A stretch of 5,139 bases of DNA from Porphyrobacter sp. UBA7686 (lineage in GTDB: Bacteria > Pseudomonadota > Alphaproteobacteria > Sphingomonadales > Sphingomonadaceae). The stretch covers positions 1-5,139 of the forward strand of contig DLGU01000189.1 of assembly GCA_002482865.1 (NCBI GenBank), read 5' to 3'. The position numbers were made by a program, and so were the translations under genes. Positions within the stretch are counted from its first letter, which is position 1, and each line of letters opens with the position of its first letter. The notes below the pieces were generated by a model. The model was not told where the DNA came from. It worked only from the letters and a program-made list of their open reading frames with translations, and did not search any database. Of the stretch, positions 1 through 5,139 are shown piece by piece.

Positions 1-531
1 CTCCTGCTGCGCGCCGTTGAAATCCCCATTGGTGCGCAGCTGCAGCGCGGCGGCCGCTTCGACAAAGGCGTAGGAGGAAGGGTTCGCCGCTGTCTGATCG
101 GACACGAACAAGGGCCCGCCCGCGCCGTGGAAATCGTCGCCGCCGCGCTCGTTTGCCTCGGCGCGCTTGAAGTAGGGGAGCACGTCGTCATAGGCCCAGC
201 CGGTGCAGCCCATCGCGGCCCAGTTGTCATAATCCCAGCGGTTGCCGCGGATATAGACCATCGCGTTGATCGCCGAGGAGCCGCCAAGTCCGCGTCCCCG
301 TGGCTGATATCCGGTGCGACCATTCAGCCCCTTTTGCGGGACGGTTTCGTAGCGGTAATTCGACTTTTCGGGGATGAAGGGCATGAAGCCCGGCGTCTTG
401 ATCCAGACATTGTCGTTGCGCCCGCCCGCTTCCAGCAGGCACACCCGCCGCGTGCCATCCACCGCGAGCCGCCCTGCGACAGCGCTGCCGGCACTGCCAC
501 CGCCGATGACGATGTAGTCGAAACTTTCCAT
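1..531 (-). CDS. GMC-family FAD-dependent oxidoreductase (choline/alcohol dehydrogenase-like), N-terminal 177 residues, C-terminus cut by window edge
   Basis: The frame is open from an ATG at 531 down to position 1 with no stop, giving 177 residues of a family usually about 530-560 long. It starts MESFDYIVIGGGSAG. The FAD-binding Rossmann motif GxGxxG is at residues 10-15, and the acidic residue ending strand 2 is E34 in LLEAG. GMC signature 1 lies at about residues 77-100, with the core GRGLGGSSAINAM and IRG following. Known family members oxidise alcohols (choline, alkanols, polyethylene glycol) to aldehydes, using FAD and passing electrons to the respiratory chain. The catalytic His/Asn region and the substrate-binding domain lie outside the window, so the substrate cannot be assigned. 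A ribosome site GGGAGA (536-541) sits 4 nt before the ATG. The gene begins 24 bp after the hydroxylase gene stop and is probably co-transcribed with it. The family call is firm; a specific name such as betA or alkJ is not supported. Confidence 0.93.
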   Translation of the reverse strand, partial: MESFDYIVIGGGSAGSAVAGRLAVDGTRRVCLLEAGGRNDNVWIKTPGFMPFIPEKSNYRYETVPQKGLNGRTGYQPRGRGLGGSSAINAMVYIRGNRWDYDNWAAMGCTGWAYDDVLPYFKRAEANERGGDDFHGAGGPLFVSDQTAANPSSYAFVEAAAALQLRTNGDFNGAQQE

Positions 532-555
532 GATCTCTCCCTTTGGTGGGGGAGA

Positions 556-1518
556 TTAGGCAGCTTCTTGGCCGCCTGCAATCGGGTTTCGATCCGCCAC
601 TGAAGTTGCAGCGGGCGCAACCTCGATGCCCGTGCGGGCCTGCCACTTTGCTCGGATCATGTCGGAGGTTTCGCGGCTGCCGTCATGGCTCCAGCCCGGC
701 TCGCGCAACAGGTAGCTCAGCTTATGCTGCCACGGCGCACCCCATATGTCGCCAATCATCCCGATCCATTCGTGGAACACCGACCACAACAGATTGAAAC
801 TCCCCAGCTGCTTGACGATGCCATAGCGGATTTTTTCGTCGTCCACCTCAGGGGTGAAGGTGCCGAACAGCTTGTCCCAGATGATGAACACACCCGCGTA
901 ATTCGTGTCGAGATAGCGCGGGTTGGTAGCGTGGTGGACGCGGTGGTGGCTAGGCGTGTTCATCACCGCTTCGAACCACGCGGGCATCCGCTTGATCGCC
1001 TCGGTGTGAATCCAGAACTGGTAGATGAGATTAAACCCGCCGCAGATCGCGATCATCGCCGGGTGGAAGCCGAGCAGCACCAGCGGAACCGCGAACAGGA
1101 AGCCGAAGGTGAACATCCCCGTCCACGTCTGCCTGAGGGCGGTGGAGAGATTGTAATGCTGCGAGGAGTGGTGGTTCACGTGGCTCGCCCACATCCAGCG
1201 GATGCGGTGCCCGGCGCGATGAACCCAGTAATACTTGAGATCGTCGAGCACGAAGCAGACAGGCCACGCCCACCACACCGCCCACCAGTCCGGGCCGAAA
1301 TCGAAGATGCGATATTCGTATGCCTGAAGGAACAGCGTCAGCGCGAACCCGCCGAGCAGCGCACCCGCCACGGTCGAGCCCAGCCCGAACGCGAGGCTGA
1401 CCAGCGTATCCTTGGGCTCGTAGGCCTCGGGCGCGCGGAATTTGGCCCAGATCATCTCGGCCAGCACCGCCACCACAAACAGCGGCACAGCATATTGGGT
1501 GGGGTTGAATTCAGGCAT
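556..1518 (-). CDS. Sterol desaturase / fatty acid hydroxylase superfamily membrane protein, alkylglycerol monooxygenase-like
   Basis: This 320-residue integral membrane protein has the histidine boxes of the di-iron hydroxylase superfamily (FA_hydroxylase). They are HRAGH (H100, H104), HVNHH (H113, H116, H117) and HHRVHH (H191, H192, H195, H196), with a further H171 between boxes two and three. Hydrophobic segments lie at about 10-24, 40-65, 77-92 and 132-170, placing the metal site on the cytoplasmic face as in the family. The stretches HHSSQHYNLSTALRQ after box two and TPSHHRVHH followed by IIWDKLFGTF strongly recall the alkylglycerol monooxygenase (TMEM195/AGMO) branch, whose animal member cleaves ether lipids with O2 and tetrahydrobiopterin. 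That reaction is not shown for this protein, and hydroxylation of another lipid is equally possible. The ATG is preceded by AGGG (1525-1528) at 6-nt spacing and overlaps the previous gene's stop by 8 bp. The C-terminus (about 285-320) is polar and probably a tail. Confidence 0.93.
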   Translation of the reverse strand: MPEFNPTQYAVPLFVVAVLAEMIWAKFRAPEAYEPKDTLVSLAFGLGSTVAGALLGGFALTLFLQAYEYRIFDFGPDWWAVWWAWPVCFVLDDLKYYWVHRAGHRIRWMWASHVNHHSSQHYNLSTALRQTWTGMFTFGFLFAVPLVLLGFHPAMIAICGGFNLIYQFWIHTEAIKRMPAWFEAVMNTPSHHRVHHATNPRYLDTNYAGVFIIWDKLFGTFTPEVDDEKIRYGIVKQLGSFNLLWSVFHEWIGMIGDIWGAPWQHKLSYLLREPGWSHDGSRETSDMIRAKWQARTGIEVAPAATSVADRNPIAGGQEAA

Positions 1519-1939
1519 CCTGCGCCCTGCTTACTCGATTGATGGTTGCGACCCAAGCCTGCGGATCGTCAACCGCAAGGTAGATATCGCCGAACAAGGT
1601 CTGACCGGTCCGCACCACCAGCACCGTCTCGCCGAGATCAATGTTGAGCGTCGCTTTCGCATCGGCATCGAGCACCCGACCGGCAAAGCGATTGCCGTGG
1701 CGCTTGATCACCATGACCCGCCCCTGCGCGTCGCAGGCGATCGCCGCCACGCCGTCAGTGTCGCGAGCGATGGCGACAGGATCGAACCCGTCTTCCACTT
1801 CGCCAGCCGCGCGCCGCACATCATCATCACTGGCGAGCGTCGGAGACCCTCCTAGCTTCAGCCACCACGCCAAACCCGCCAGCGCAAGGATCGCGAGCAG
1901 CGACCCCAAGGTCTGGACCAGCAATGGCGGCACATTCAT
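1511..1939 (-). CDS. Conserved-looking small membrane-anchored protein of unknown function
   Basis: The gene encodes 142 residues with no family I recognise. A single hydrophobic helix at about residues 6-27, rich in Leu/Ala and ending WWLKLGG, suggests an N-terminal membrane anchor or uncleaved signal. The remaining domain of about 110 residues is soluble-looking, acidic at first (residues 38-55, with DDD and EVEDGFD) and then alternates in a beta-strand-like pattern (for example RVMVIKRHGNRFAGRVL and ETVLVVRTGQTLFGDIYL). It has no cysteine pair, metal motif or obvious catalytic signature. It is supported as a real gene by its place in a compact operon. A GAGG (1949-1952), overlapping the stop of the upstream gene, lies 9 nt before its ATG, and its own stop overlaps the hydroxylase start by 8 bp (ATGCCTGA). 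Tight coupling to the hydroxylase hints at an accessory role, but that is inference only. Confidence 0.8.
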   Translation of the reverse strand: MNVPPLLVQTLGSLLAILALAGLAWWLKLGGSPTLASDDDVRRAAGEVEDGFDPVAIARDTDGVAAIACDAQGRVMVIKRHGNRFAGRVLDADAKATLNIDLGETVLVVRTGQTLFGDIYLAVDDPQAWVATINRVSRAQDA

Positions 1940-1950
1940 GTCGGTGCGCC

Positions 1951-2382
1951 TCAGCGCGCAGCGAGCATGTCGATCATCGCGCGAATCGGGCTGACGTCAT
2001 AGCCCGCTCGCGCCGCTGTGCGGGCGATGTCGTCCGGCTCGACGCCCTGCTTGGCGGCGGCCAGCGCCCACAACAAGGTCGATCGGGTGCCCGAACGGCA
2101 ATAGGCGAGAATCGGGCCCTCGGCCTGCTCCAGTGCGTCGATCATGGCGTTGACCTGCGGTTCGCTGAAGCCGGCGTGGCCGATCGGGATGGCGACGTAA
2201 TTCATCCCCGCCGCTGCTGCTGCCGCTGCGATTTCGTCACCCTGCGGAGCCGAGGGTTCCTCGCCATCGGGTCGATTATTGACAATGAGACCCACGCCCA
2301 GTGCCGCCGCCGCCGCGATATCCTCCAGCGCAAGTTGCGGGCTCACCAGCACATTTTCGGTCAGTTGGCGAAAATCGCTCAT
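1951..2382 (-). CDS. DUF442 / TIGR01244-family protein (PTP- or rhodanese-like sulfur transferase/phosphatase)
   Basis: From the ATG at 2382 this gives 143 residues starting MSDFRQLTENVLVSPQL, the normal length and opening for the stand-alone DUF442 domain, the fold fused to the beta-lactamase-like hydrolase in Blh proteins. Visible family features are LIVNNRPDGEEPSAPQ (about 32-47), the IPIGHAGFSEPQV segment (about 65-77) and the active-site loop YCRSGTRS at 94-101, with the catalytic Cys at 95 and Arg at 100. The loop is CX4R and lacks the preceding His of classic tyrosine phosphatases. It therefore resembles the rhodanese loop too, and either phosphate or persulfide chemistry is possible. 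An in-frame ATG at 2481 would add 33 residues without family resemblance, whereas the chosen ATG has AGGA (2389-2392) 6 nt upstream. It is the first gene of the minus-strand operon, 11 bp from the next gene. Confidence 0.88.
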   Translation of the reverse strand: MSDFRQLTENVLVSPQLALEDIAAAAALGVGLIVNNRPDGEEPSAPQGDEIAAAAAAAGMNYVAIPIGHAGFSEPQVNAMIDALEQAEGPILAYCRSGTRSTLLWALAAAKQGVEPDDIARTAARAGYDVSPIRAMIDMLAAR

Positions 2383-2651
2383 GATAAGTCCTGCTTTCTC
2401 CAGAGCCTGGTCCAGTGTCGGTGCCGCCTTACATGCCCAAAGCGGGTCTGGCGCACAAGCACCGCTGCACGGCGGCAGCACGCCAAACGGGGACCCGGTA
2501 AAATCGTTCGCAAAGCAAGCTTTTGTGCGCTATGAGTTTCACACGTGCGCGCCGGACCACAAGCTCGGCGCGTCTGGCTCCGGTGCGGCTCACTGTCCAC
2601 GACATCGGCGCGATTGAGGCCGGGCAGTGTGGCTAAGGTACGTACTGATCT
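2383..2651. promoter_or_regulatory. Divergent intergenic region between the DUF442 operon and the cold-shock gene
   Basis: This 269-bp gap between two divergent start codons must hold the promoters of both units. I see no convincing gene in it; the open frames that cross it are continuations of antisense or shifted frames of neighbours. On the minus strand the best promoter match is weak: TTGTGC (2453-2458) and CATGTA (2430-2435) with a 17-bp spacer. On the plus strand a better pair is annotated separately. Immediately before the cold-shock ATG, AAGG (2635-2638) is the only ribosome-site candidate, 13 nt away, which is long. It is followed by an 8-bp perfect palindrome GTACGTAC (2638-2645). 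Confidence 0.6.
2507..2536 (+). promoter_or_regulatory. Candidate promoter of the cold-shock gene with an overlapping imperfect dyad
   Basis: TTCGCA (2507-2512) and TATGAG (2531-2536) each match four of six positions of the housekeeping -35 and -10 consensus, with an 18-bp spacer. The -10 is preceded by C, giving CTATGA, close to the CTATAT form often seen in alphaproteobacteria. Within the spacer is a dyad: AAAGC (2512-2516), two bases, GCTTT (2519-2523), flanked by CGC (2509-2511) and GCG (2527-2529). If used, transcription would begin near 2543 and leave a leader of about 110 nt before the ATG, as is common for cold-shock mRNAs. This is a pattern match by eye only. Confidence 0.3.
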
Positions 2652-3434
2652 ATGGGTTACGATAGGGGACGCCGGCGCGGACGCGATAAGCGCGACGGTT
2701 TCGGCGAAGATGGCTTCGATCCGTTTGGCGGTGGGAATGATGGTTTCTCGCCTCCGCGCGAATTCGGCGGCGGCGGTGATCGCTTCGGTGGCGGTGGCGA
2801 CCGGTTTGGCGGCGGCGGCGGTGATCGCTACGGCGGCGGCGGCGGTGGCGGTGCACCACGGAGCGGCGGTGGCGGCTTCAGCGGCGGCCCGCGTGGTCCC
2901 GGCGGCGGTGGTGGCGGTGGTTTCAGCGGCGCTCCGCGCATGCCTGCCCAGATCGTCGGCACCGGCAAGGGCACCGTGAAGTTCTTCAACACGCAGAAGG
3001 GCTTCGGCTTCATTCAGCAAGAAGGCGGCGGCGAAGATGTGTTCGTTCACATCAGCGCAGTCGAGCGTGCTGGTCTTGAAGGCCTCGCTGAAGGTCAGGA
3101 ACTCCAGTACAACCTCGTGGATCGCGGCGGCAAGGTGTCGGCGCAGGATCTGCAGGTTGTCGGCGATGTGATCGCTGTGGCGGCCAAGCCCGCTGCTCCG
3201 GCTCGCGAGCTGACGGGTGAGCGGGCCAAGGGCACGGTCAAGTTCTTCAACGGGATGAAGGGCTTCGGCTTCCTCGTCCGTGATGACGGCCAGCCCGATG
3301 CCTTCGTTCACATCAGCGCAGTCGAGCGTTCCGGGCTTTCGGCCTTGAACGAAGGTGAACGCTACGAATTCGATCTCGAAGTCGATCGACGCGGAAAATA
3401 TTCCGCCGTCAATCTGGCACCGATCGAAGGCTGA
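2652..3434 (+). CDS. Double cold-shock-domain RNA-binding protein with glycine-rich disordered N-terminus
   Basis: This 260-residue protein is about four times the length of a CspA. Residues 1-15 are strongly basic (MGYDRGRRRGRDKRD). Residues 26-96 are low complexity and glycine-rich, with three GGGGDR[F/Y] units and scattered PR and FSGG motifs, and are probably disordered and RNA-binding. Cold-shock domain 1 spans about 104-172 (KGTVKFFN 106-113, RNP1 KGFGFI 116-121, RNP2 VFVHI 130-134). A linker of about 20 residues rich in Ala/Pro follows, then domain 2 at about 193-258 (KGTVKFFN 193-200, KGFGFL 203-208, AFVHI 217-221). All aromatic nucleic-acid-binding positions of both domains look intact. 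Known relatives bind single-stranded RNA/DNA and act as RNA chaperones. The ATG at 2652 fits the conserved-looking N-terminus although its ribosome site is poor; an internal ATG at 2940 would give only the domains. It is probably a monocistronic unit ending at the hairpin downstream. Confidence 0.95.
   Translation: MGYDRGRRRGRDKRDGFGEDGFDPFGGGNDGFSPPREFGGGGDRFGGGGDRFGGGGGDRYGGGGGGGAPRSGGGGFSGGPRGPGGGGGGGFSGAPRMPAQIVGTGKGTVKFFNTQKGFGFIQQEGGGEDVFVHISAVERAGLEGLAEGQELQYNLVDRGGKVSAQDLQVVGDVIAVAAKPAAPARELTGERAKGTVKFFNGMKGFGFLVRDDGQPDAFVHISAVERSGLSALNEGERYEFDLEVDRRGKYSAVNLAPIEG
2766..2831 (+). repeat. Tandem repeat encoding GGGGDR[F/Y] units in the cold-shock protein N-terminus
   Basis: Three in-frame units encode GGGGDRF (residues 39-45), GGGGDRF (46-52) and GGGGGDRY (53-60), that is 21, 21 and 24 nt. 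Codons differ between units: the second uses GACCGGTTT where the first and third use GATCGCT plus TC or AC. The array is therefore not a fresh perfect duplication. The surrounding DNA to about 2930 continues as GGC/GGT-rich low-complexity sequence, a place where copy number could vary between strains. Confidence 0.8.
2967..3425 (+). repeat. Intragenic duplication: two cold-shock domains in direct repeat, 261 bp apart
   Basis: The two domains (2967-3167 and 3228-3425) are homologous direct copies. Several segments are identical at the DNA level at the same 261-bp offset. These are 27 bp at 3042-3068 and 3303-3329, encoding FVHISAVER, and 15 bp at 2997-3011 and 3258-3272, encoding KGFGF. The segments between them have diverged freely. 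Confidence 0.8.
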
Positions 3435-3443
3435 CCTCGACCG

Positions 3444-3462
3444 AAACCGCCCCCCGCGGTTT
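3444..3462. other. Perfect 7-bp dyad with C5 loop downstream of the cold-shock gene
   Basis: AAACCGC (3444-3450) and GCGGTTT (3456-3462) are exact inverted copies around CCCCC, beginning 9 bp after the cold-shock stop codon. There is no T-run after it on the plus strand, so it is a poor terminator alone. Its right end runs into TTGACG (3461-3466), a near-consensus -35 hexamer, so it could instead be an operator-like element for the downstream gene. Both readings are inference. Confidence 0.4.
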
Positions 3463-3491
3463 GACGCAGGGTCAGCGGAAGATTACCGGAT

Positions 3492-3531
3492 TGTAGATGG
3501 CGGCTCTGGTTCAGGGCCGCCATTTGCGTTT
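3492..3531 (+). terminator. Strong hairpin, probable Rho-independent terminator of the cold-shock gene
   Basis: ATGGCGGC (3497-3504) pairs perfectly with GCCGCCAT (3516-3523). Inside, a U·G pair (3505/3515) and CTG/CAG (3506-3508 and 3512-3514) close a GTT triloop, giving a continuous stem of about 12 bp. Outside, A·T and G·U pairs can extend it towards 3492 and 3528. It is followed by a short interrupted T-tract (TTTGCGTTT, 3523-3531). It lies about 60 bp after the cold-shock stop and ends about 37 bp before argD. Confidence 0.65.
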
Positions 3532-3568
3532 CAAGTCCCCCCGATTCTCACAATTCAGGACAAAGCCC

Positions 3569-4768
3569 ATGTCGATTACCCCGCTCATGCCCGTCTATCC
3601 GCGTTGCGGTGTCCGGCCGGTGCGTGGCGAGCACTGCCATCTCATCGACGAGGATGGTACCCGCTATCTCGATTTCGCCAGCGGCATTGCGGTGAACCTG
3701 CTCGGCCATTCGCATGAAGGCTTGATCGGCGCGATCCAGCAACAGGCCGCGACGCTGATGCACGTCTCGAACCTCTATGGGAGCCCGCAGGGTGAGCGAT
3801 TGGCGCAGACGCTGGTCGACACGACTTTCGGCGACACGGTGTTCTTCACCAATTCGGGCGCCGAGGCGGTCGAATGCGCAATCAAGACCGCGCGCGCCTA
3901 TCACCAGAACGCGGGCGAGGCGGGCGATGCCAGCCGGTTCGAAATCATCACCTTCCACAACGCCTTCCACGGCCGGACGATGGCGACCATCTCGGCCTCG
4001 AATCAGACCAAGATGCACCACGGCTTTGCGCCGCTGCTCGAAGGGTTCAAGTATGCGCCCTTTGATGATCTCGAAGCGGCCAAGGCGCTGATTGGGCCGC
4101 ACACCGCGGGCATTCTGGTCGAACCGATCCAGGGCGAAGGCGGCATACGTCCCGCGTCACAGGAATTCATGGCGGGTCTGCGCGCGCTGTGTGACGAGCA
4201 CGGGTTGATGCTGATCCTCGACGAAGTGCAGTGCGGCGTCGCGCGCACCGGCAAGCTGTATGCCTATGAGCATTACGGGATCGAGCCTGACATCATGGCG
4301 ACCGCGAAGGGCATCGGCGGCGGCTTCCCGCTGGGCGCCTGTATCGCCACCGAGCACGCCGCGCGCGGCATGACCTTCGGCACCCACGGATCAACCTATG
4401 GCGGCAACCCGCTGGCCATGGCAGCCGGGATGGCGGTAATGGACGCCGTGGCGAACGAGGAATTCCTCGCAACGGTCCGCGACAAGGGTGAGCGCCTACG
4501 CTCGCGCCTCGAACAGTTCATCGGCAATTACCCCGAGCTGTTCGAACTGGTGCGTGGCAAGGGCCTGATGCTCGGCCTCAAGATGAAGATGGAAAGCCGC
4601 CCGTTCTATGTCCACCTGCGCGATCACCACCAGCTGCTGACCGTGGCGGCGGGCGACAACACCATCCGCATCATCCCGCCGCTGGTTATCGGCGATGCCG
4701 AGATCGACGAATTCTTCGACAAGCTGTCGGCTGGCGCGGCGAGCTTCAAGGTGCCCGAGGCAGCATGA
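3569..4768 (+). CDS. argD: Acetylornithine aminotransferase (ArgD), class III PLP-dependent aminotransferase
   Basis: This 399-residue enzyme has the usual ArgD length. It transfers an amino group from glutamate to N-acetylglutamate semialdehyde to make N-acetylornithine in arginine synthesis, and many ArgD proteins also act on succinyl-diaminopimelate semialdehyde. PLP-binding features are visible: NSGAEA at 95-100 for the phosphate, FHNAFHGRT at 129-137, LDEVQ at 217-221 with the pyridine-contacting D218, and the Schiff-base lysine K247 in [20 protein letters not shown] (271-281) and the substrate-carboxylate arginine in IRIIPPL (R367) are also present. The frame is open back to an ATG at 3497, but that start lies inside the hairpin. 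The ATG at 3569 has AGGA (3557-3560) 8 nt upstream and gives the family N-terminus [12 protein letters not shown]. The last four bases overlap the start of argF, indicating an operon. A class III ornithine aminotransferase is the alternative, less likely beside argF. Confidence 0.96.
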   Translation: MSITPLMPVYPRCGVRPVRGEHCHLIDEDGTRYLDFASGIAVNLLGHSHEGLIGAIQQQAATLMHVSNLYGSPQGERLAQTLVDTTFGDTVFFTNSGAEAVECAIKTARAYHQNAGEAGDASRFEIITFHNAFHGRTMATISASNQTKMHHGFAPLLEGFKYAPFDDLEAAKALIGPHTAGILVEPIQGEGGIRPASQEFMAGLRALCDEHGLMLILDEVQCGVARTGKLYAYEHYGIEPDIMATAKGIGGGFPLGACIATEHAARGMTFGTHGSTYGGNPLAMAAGMAVMDAVANEEFLATVRDKGERLRSRLEQFIGNYPELFELVRGKGLMLGLKMKMESRPFYVHLRDHHQLLTVAAGDNTIRIIPPLVIGDAEIDEFFDKLSAGAASFKVPEAA

Positions 4769-5139
4769 CCGGGGGCACGGGGGCGTTTCGCCACTTCCTC
4801 AATCTTGGGGATGCGGGCGGCGATGATATAGCGGCGATGATCAATGATGCGATTGATCGCAAGGCTGCACGCTTCGGCCTGCCCAAGGGCGCGGCCGATG
4901 CTGATGCCCCGCTCAAGGGCCGCGTGCTGGCGCTGGTGTTCGAAAAGAACTCGACCCGCACCCGCGTCAGCTTTGACATTGCGATGCGGCAATTGGGCGG
5001 GAGCGTGCTGCTGCTCGATTCGGCCTCAAGTCAGCTTGGGCGGGGGGAGAGCATCGCCGATACCGCCCGCGTGCTCAGCCGGATGGTCGATGGGATCATG
5101 CTGCGCACCGATGATCACGCCAAGATCGAGGAAATGGCG
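4765..5139 (+). CDS. argF: Ornithine carbamoyltransferase (ArgF), N-terminal 125 residues, cut by window edge
   Basis: The ATG at 4765 overlaps the argD stop as ATGA, and the frame stays open to the window end, giving 125 of roughly 305-310 residues. The enzyme joins carbamoyl phosphate and ornithine to form citrulline, the sixth step of arginine synthesis. The N-terminal carbamoyl-phosphate domain is recognisable by the opening FRHFLNLGD (8-16), by [12 protein letters not shown] (59-70) containing the carbamoyl-phosphate-binding STRTR at 63-67, and by [18 protein letters not shown] (90-107). The ornithine-binding domain, including its HCLP motif, would lie beyond the window. GAGG (4757-4760), inside the last codons of argD, can serve as the ribosome site at 4-nt spacing, so translation is probably coupled to argD. 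An aspartate carbamoyltransferase is unlikely given the GRGES loop and the argD neighbour. The segment [13 protein letters not shown] (40-52) looks like a loop before the STRTR strand. Confidence 0.94.
   Translation, partial: MTGGTGAFRHFLNLGDAGGDDIAAMINDAIDRKAARFGLPKGAADADAPLKGRVLALVFEKNSTRTRVSFDIAMRQLGGSVLLLDSASSQLGRGESIADTARVLSRMVDGIMLRTDDHAKIEEMA

Noticed and set aside
227..646. Minus-strand open frame of 139 residues overlapping the GMC gene
   Set aside because: It is in a different frame from the one carrying the FAD motif and GMC signature, and its protein is Arg/Gly/Cys-rich without a domain.
685..1542. Open frame of 285 residues on the plus strand, opposite the hydroxylase gene
   Set aside because: It is an Arg/His/Glu-rich antisense shadow, with histidines and arginines from the opposite strand of the true gene and no recognisable fold. 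The minus-strand frame has all histidine boxes.
2383..2481. N-terminal extension of the DUF442 protein from an ATG at 2481
   Set aside because: The extra 33 residues do not resemble the family, and the internal ATG at 2382 has a good ribosome site and the expected N-terminus.
2766..2831. Short regular repeats as a CRISPR-like array
   Set aside because: The repeats are in-frame codons for GGGGDR[F/Y] within a coding region, with no spacers of constant length and no cas genes.
2379..3311. Long alanine-rich open frame of 310 residues on the minus strand, opposite the cold-shock gene
   Set aside because: It is the antisense of GGC/GGT-rich codons, which read as Ala/Thr repeats and rarely produce stops. 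It has no domain, no ribosome site and overlaps a firm gene and the DUF442 start.
3462..3474. TGAC-N5-GTCA inverted repeat as a possible ArgR-type operator before argD
   Set aside because: The half-sites are only 4 bp, it does not resemble the ARG box consensus, and such a match is expected by chance.
3497..3568. Upstream start for argD at 3497
   Set aside because: It would place the start codon inside the terminator-like hairpin and add 24 basic residues absent from ArgD proteins. The ATG at 3569 has AGGA at good spacing.

Overview
This is GC-rich bacterial DNA, most likely from an alphaproteobacterium of the order Sphingomonadales (Erythrobacteraceae-like). The placement rests on three things: the overall coding style, a large two-domain cold-shock protein with a glycine-rich N-terminus beginning MGYDRGRRRG, and an argD-argF pair. 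It is an inference from memory of these families, not a database result.

Layout. Positions 1-2382 hold four tightly packed minus-strand genes, read from right to left. They are a DUF442/TIGR01244-type phosphatase- or rhodanese-like protein (2382-1951), a small membrane-anchored protein of unknown function (1939-1511), a membrane di-iron hydroxylase of the sterol desaturase/alkylglycerol monooxygenase type (1518-556), and the N-terminal part of a GMC-family FAD oxidoreductase (531 to beyond position 1). Gaps are 11 bp, an 8-bp overlap and 24 bp, so this looks like one operon. A 269-bp divergent intergenic region (2383-2651) separates it from the plus-strand genes.

The plus strand carries a 260-residue protein with a glycine-rich N-terminus and two cold-shock domains (2652-3434), then a 134-bp spacer with a small dyad and a strong terminator-like hairpin. 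After that come argD (3569-4768) and argF (4765 to beyond 5139), which overlap by ATGA and act in successive steps of arginine synthesis.

How the genes may work together. The hydroxylase and the GMC oxidoreductase are plausibly partners in lipid or alcohol oxidation: one would hydroxylate or cleave a lipid and the other oxidise an alcohol product. No substrate can be read from the sequence. ArgD makes N-acetylornithine and, after deacetylation elsewhere, ArgF converts ornithine to citrulline. The cold-shock protein is probably a separate transcription unit.

I see no tRNA, rRNA, CRISPR array, insertion sequence or prophage gene. The window looks like ordinary chromosome. The most unusual items are the disordered-tail double cold-shock protein and the uncharacterised four-gene lipid-oxidation-like operon.
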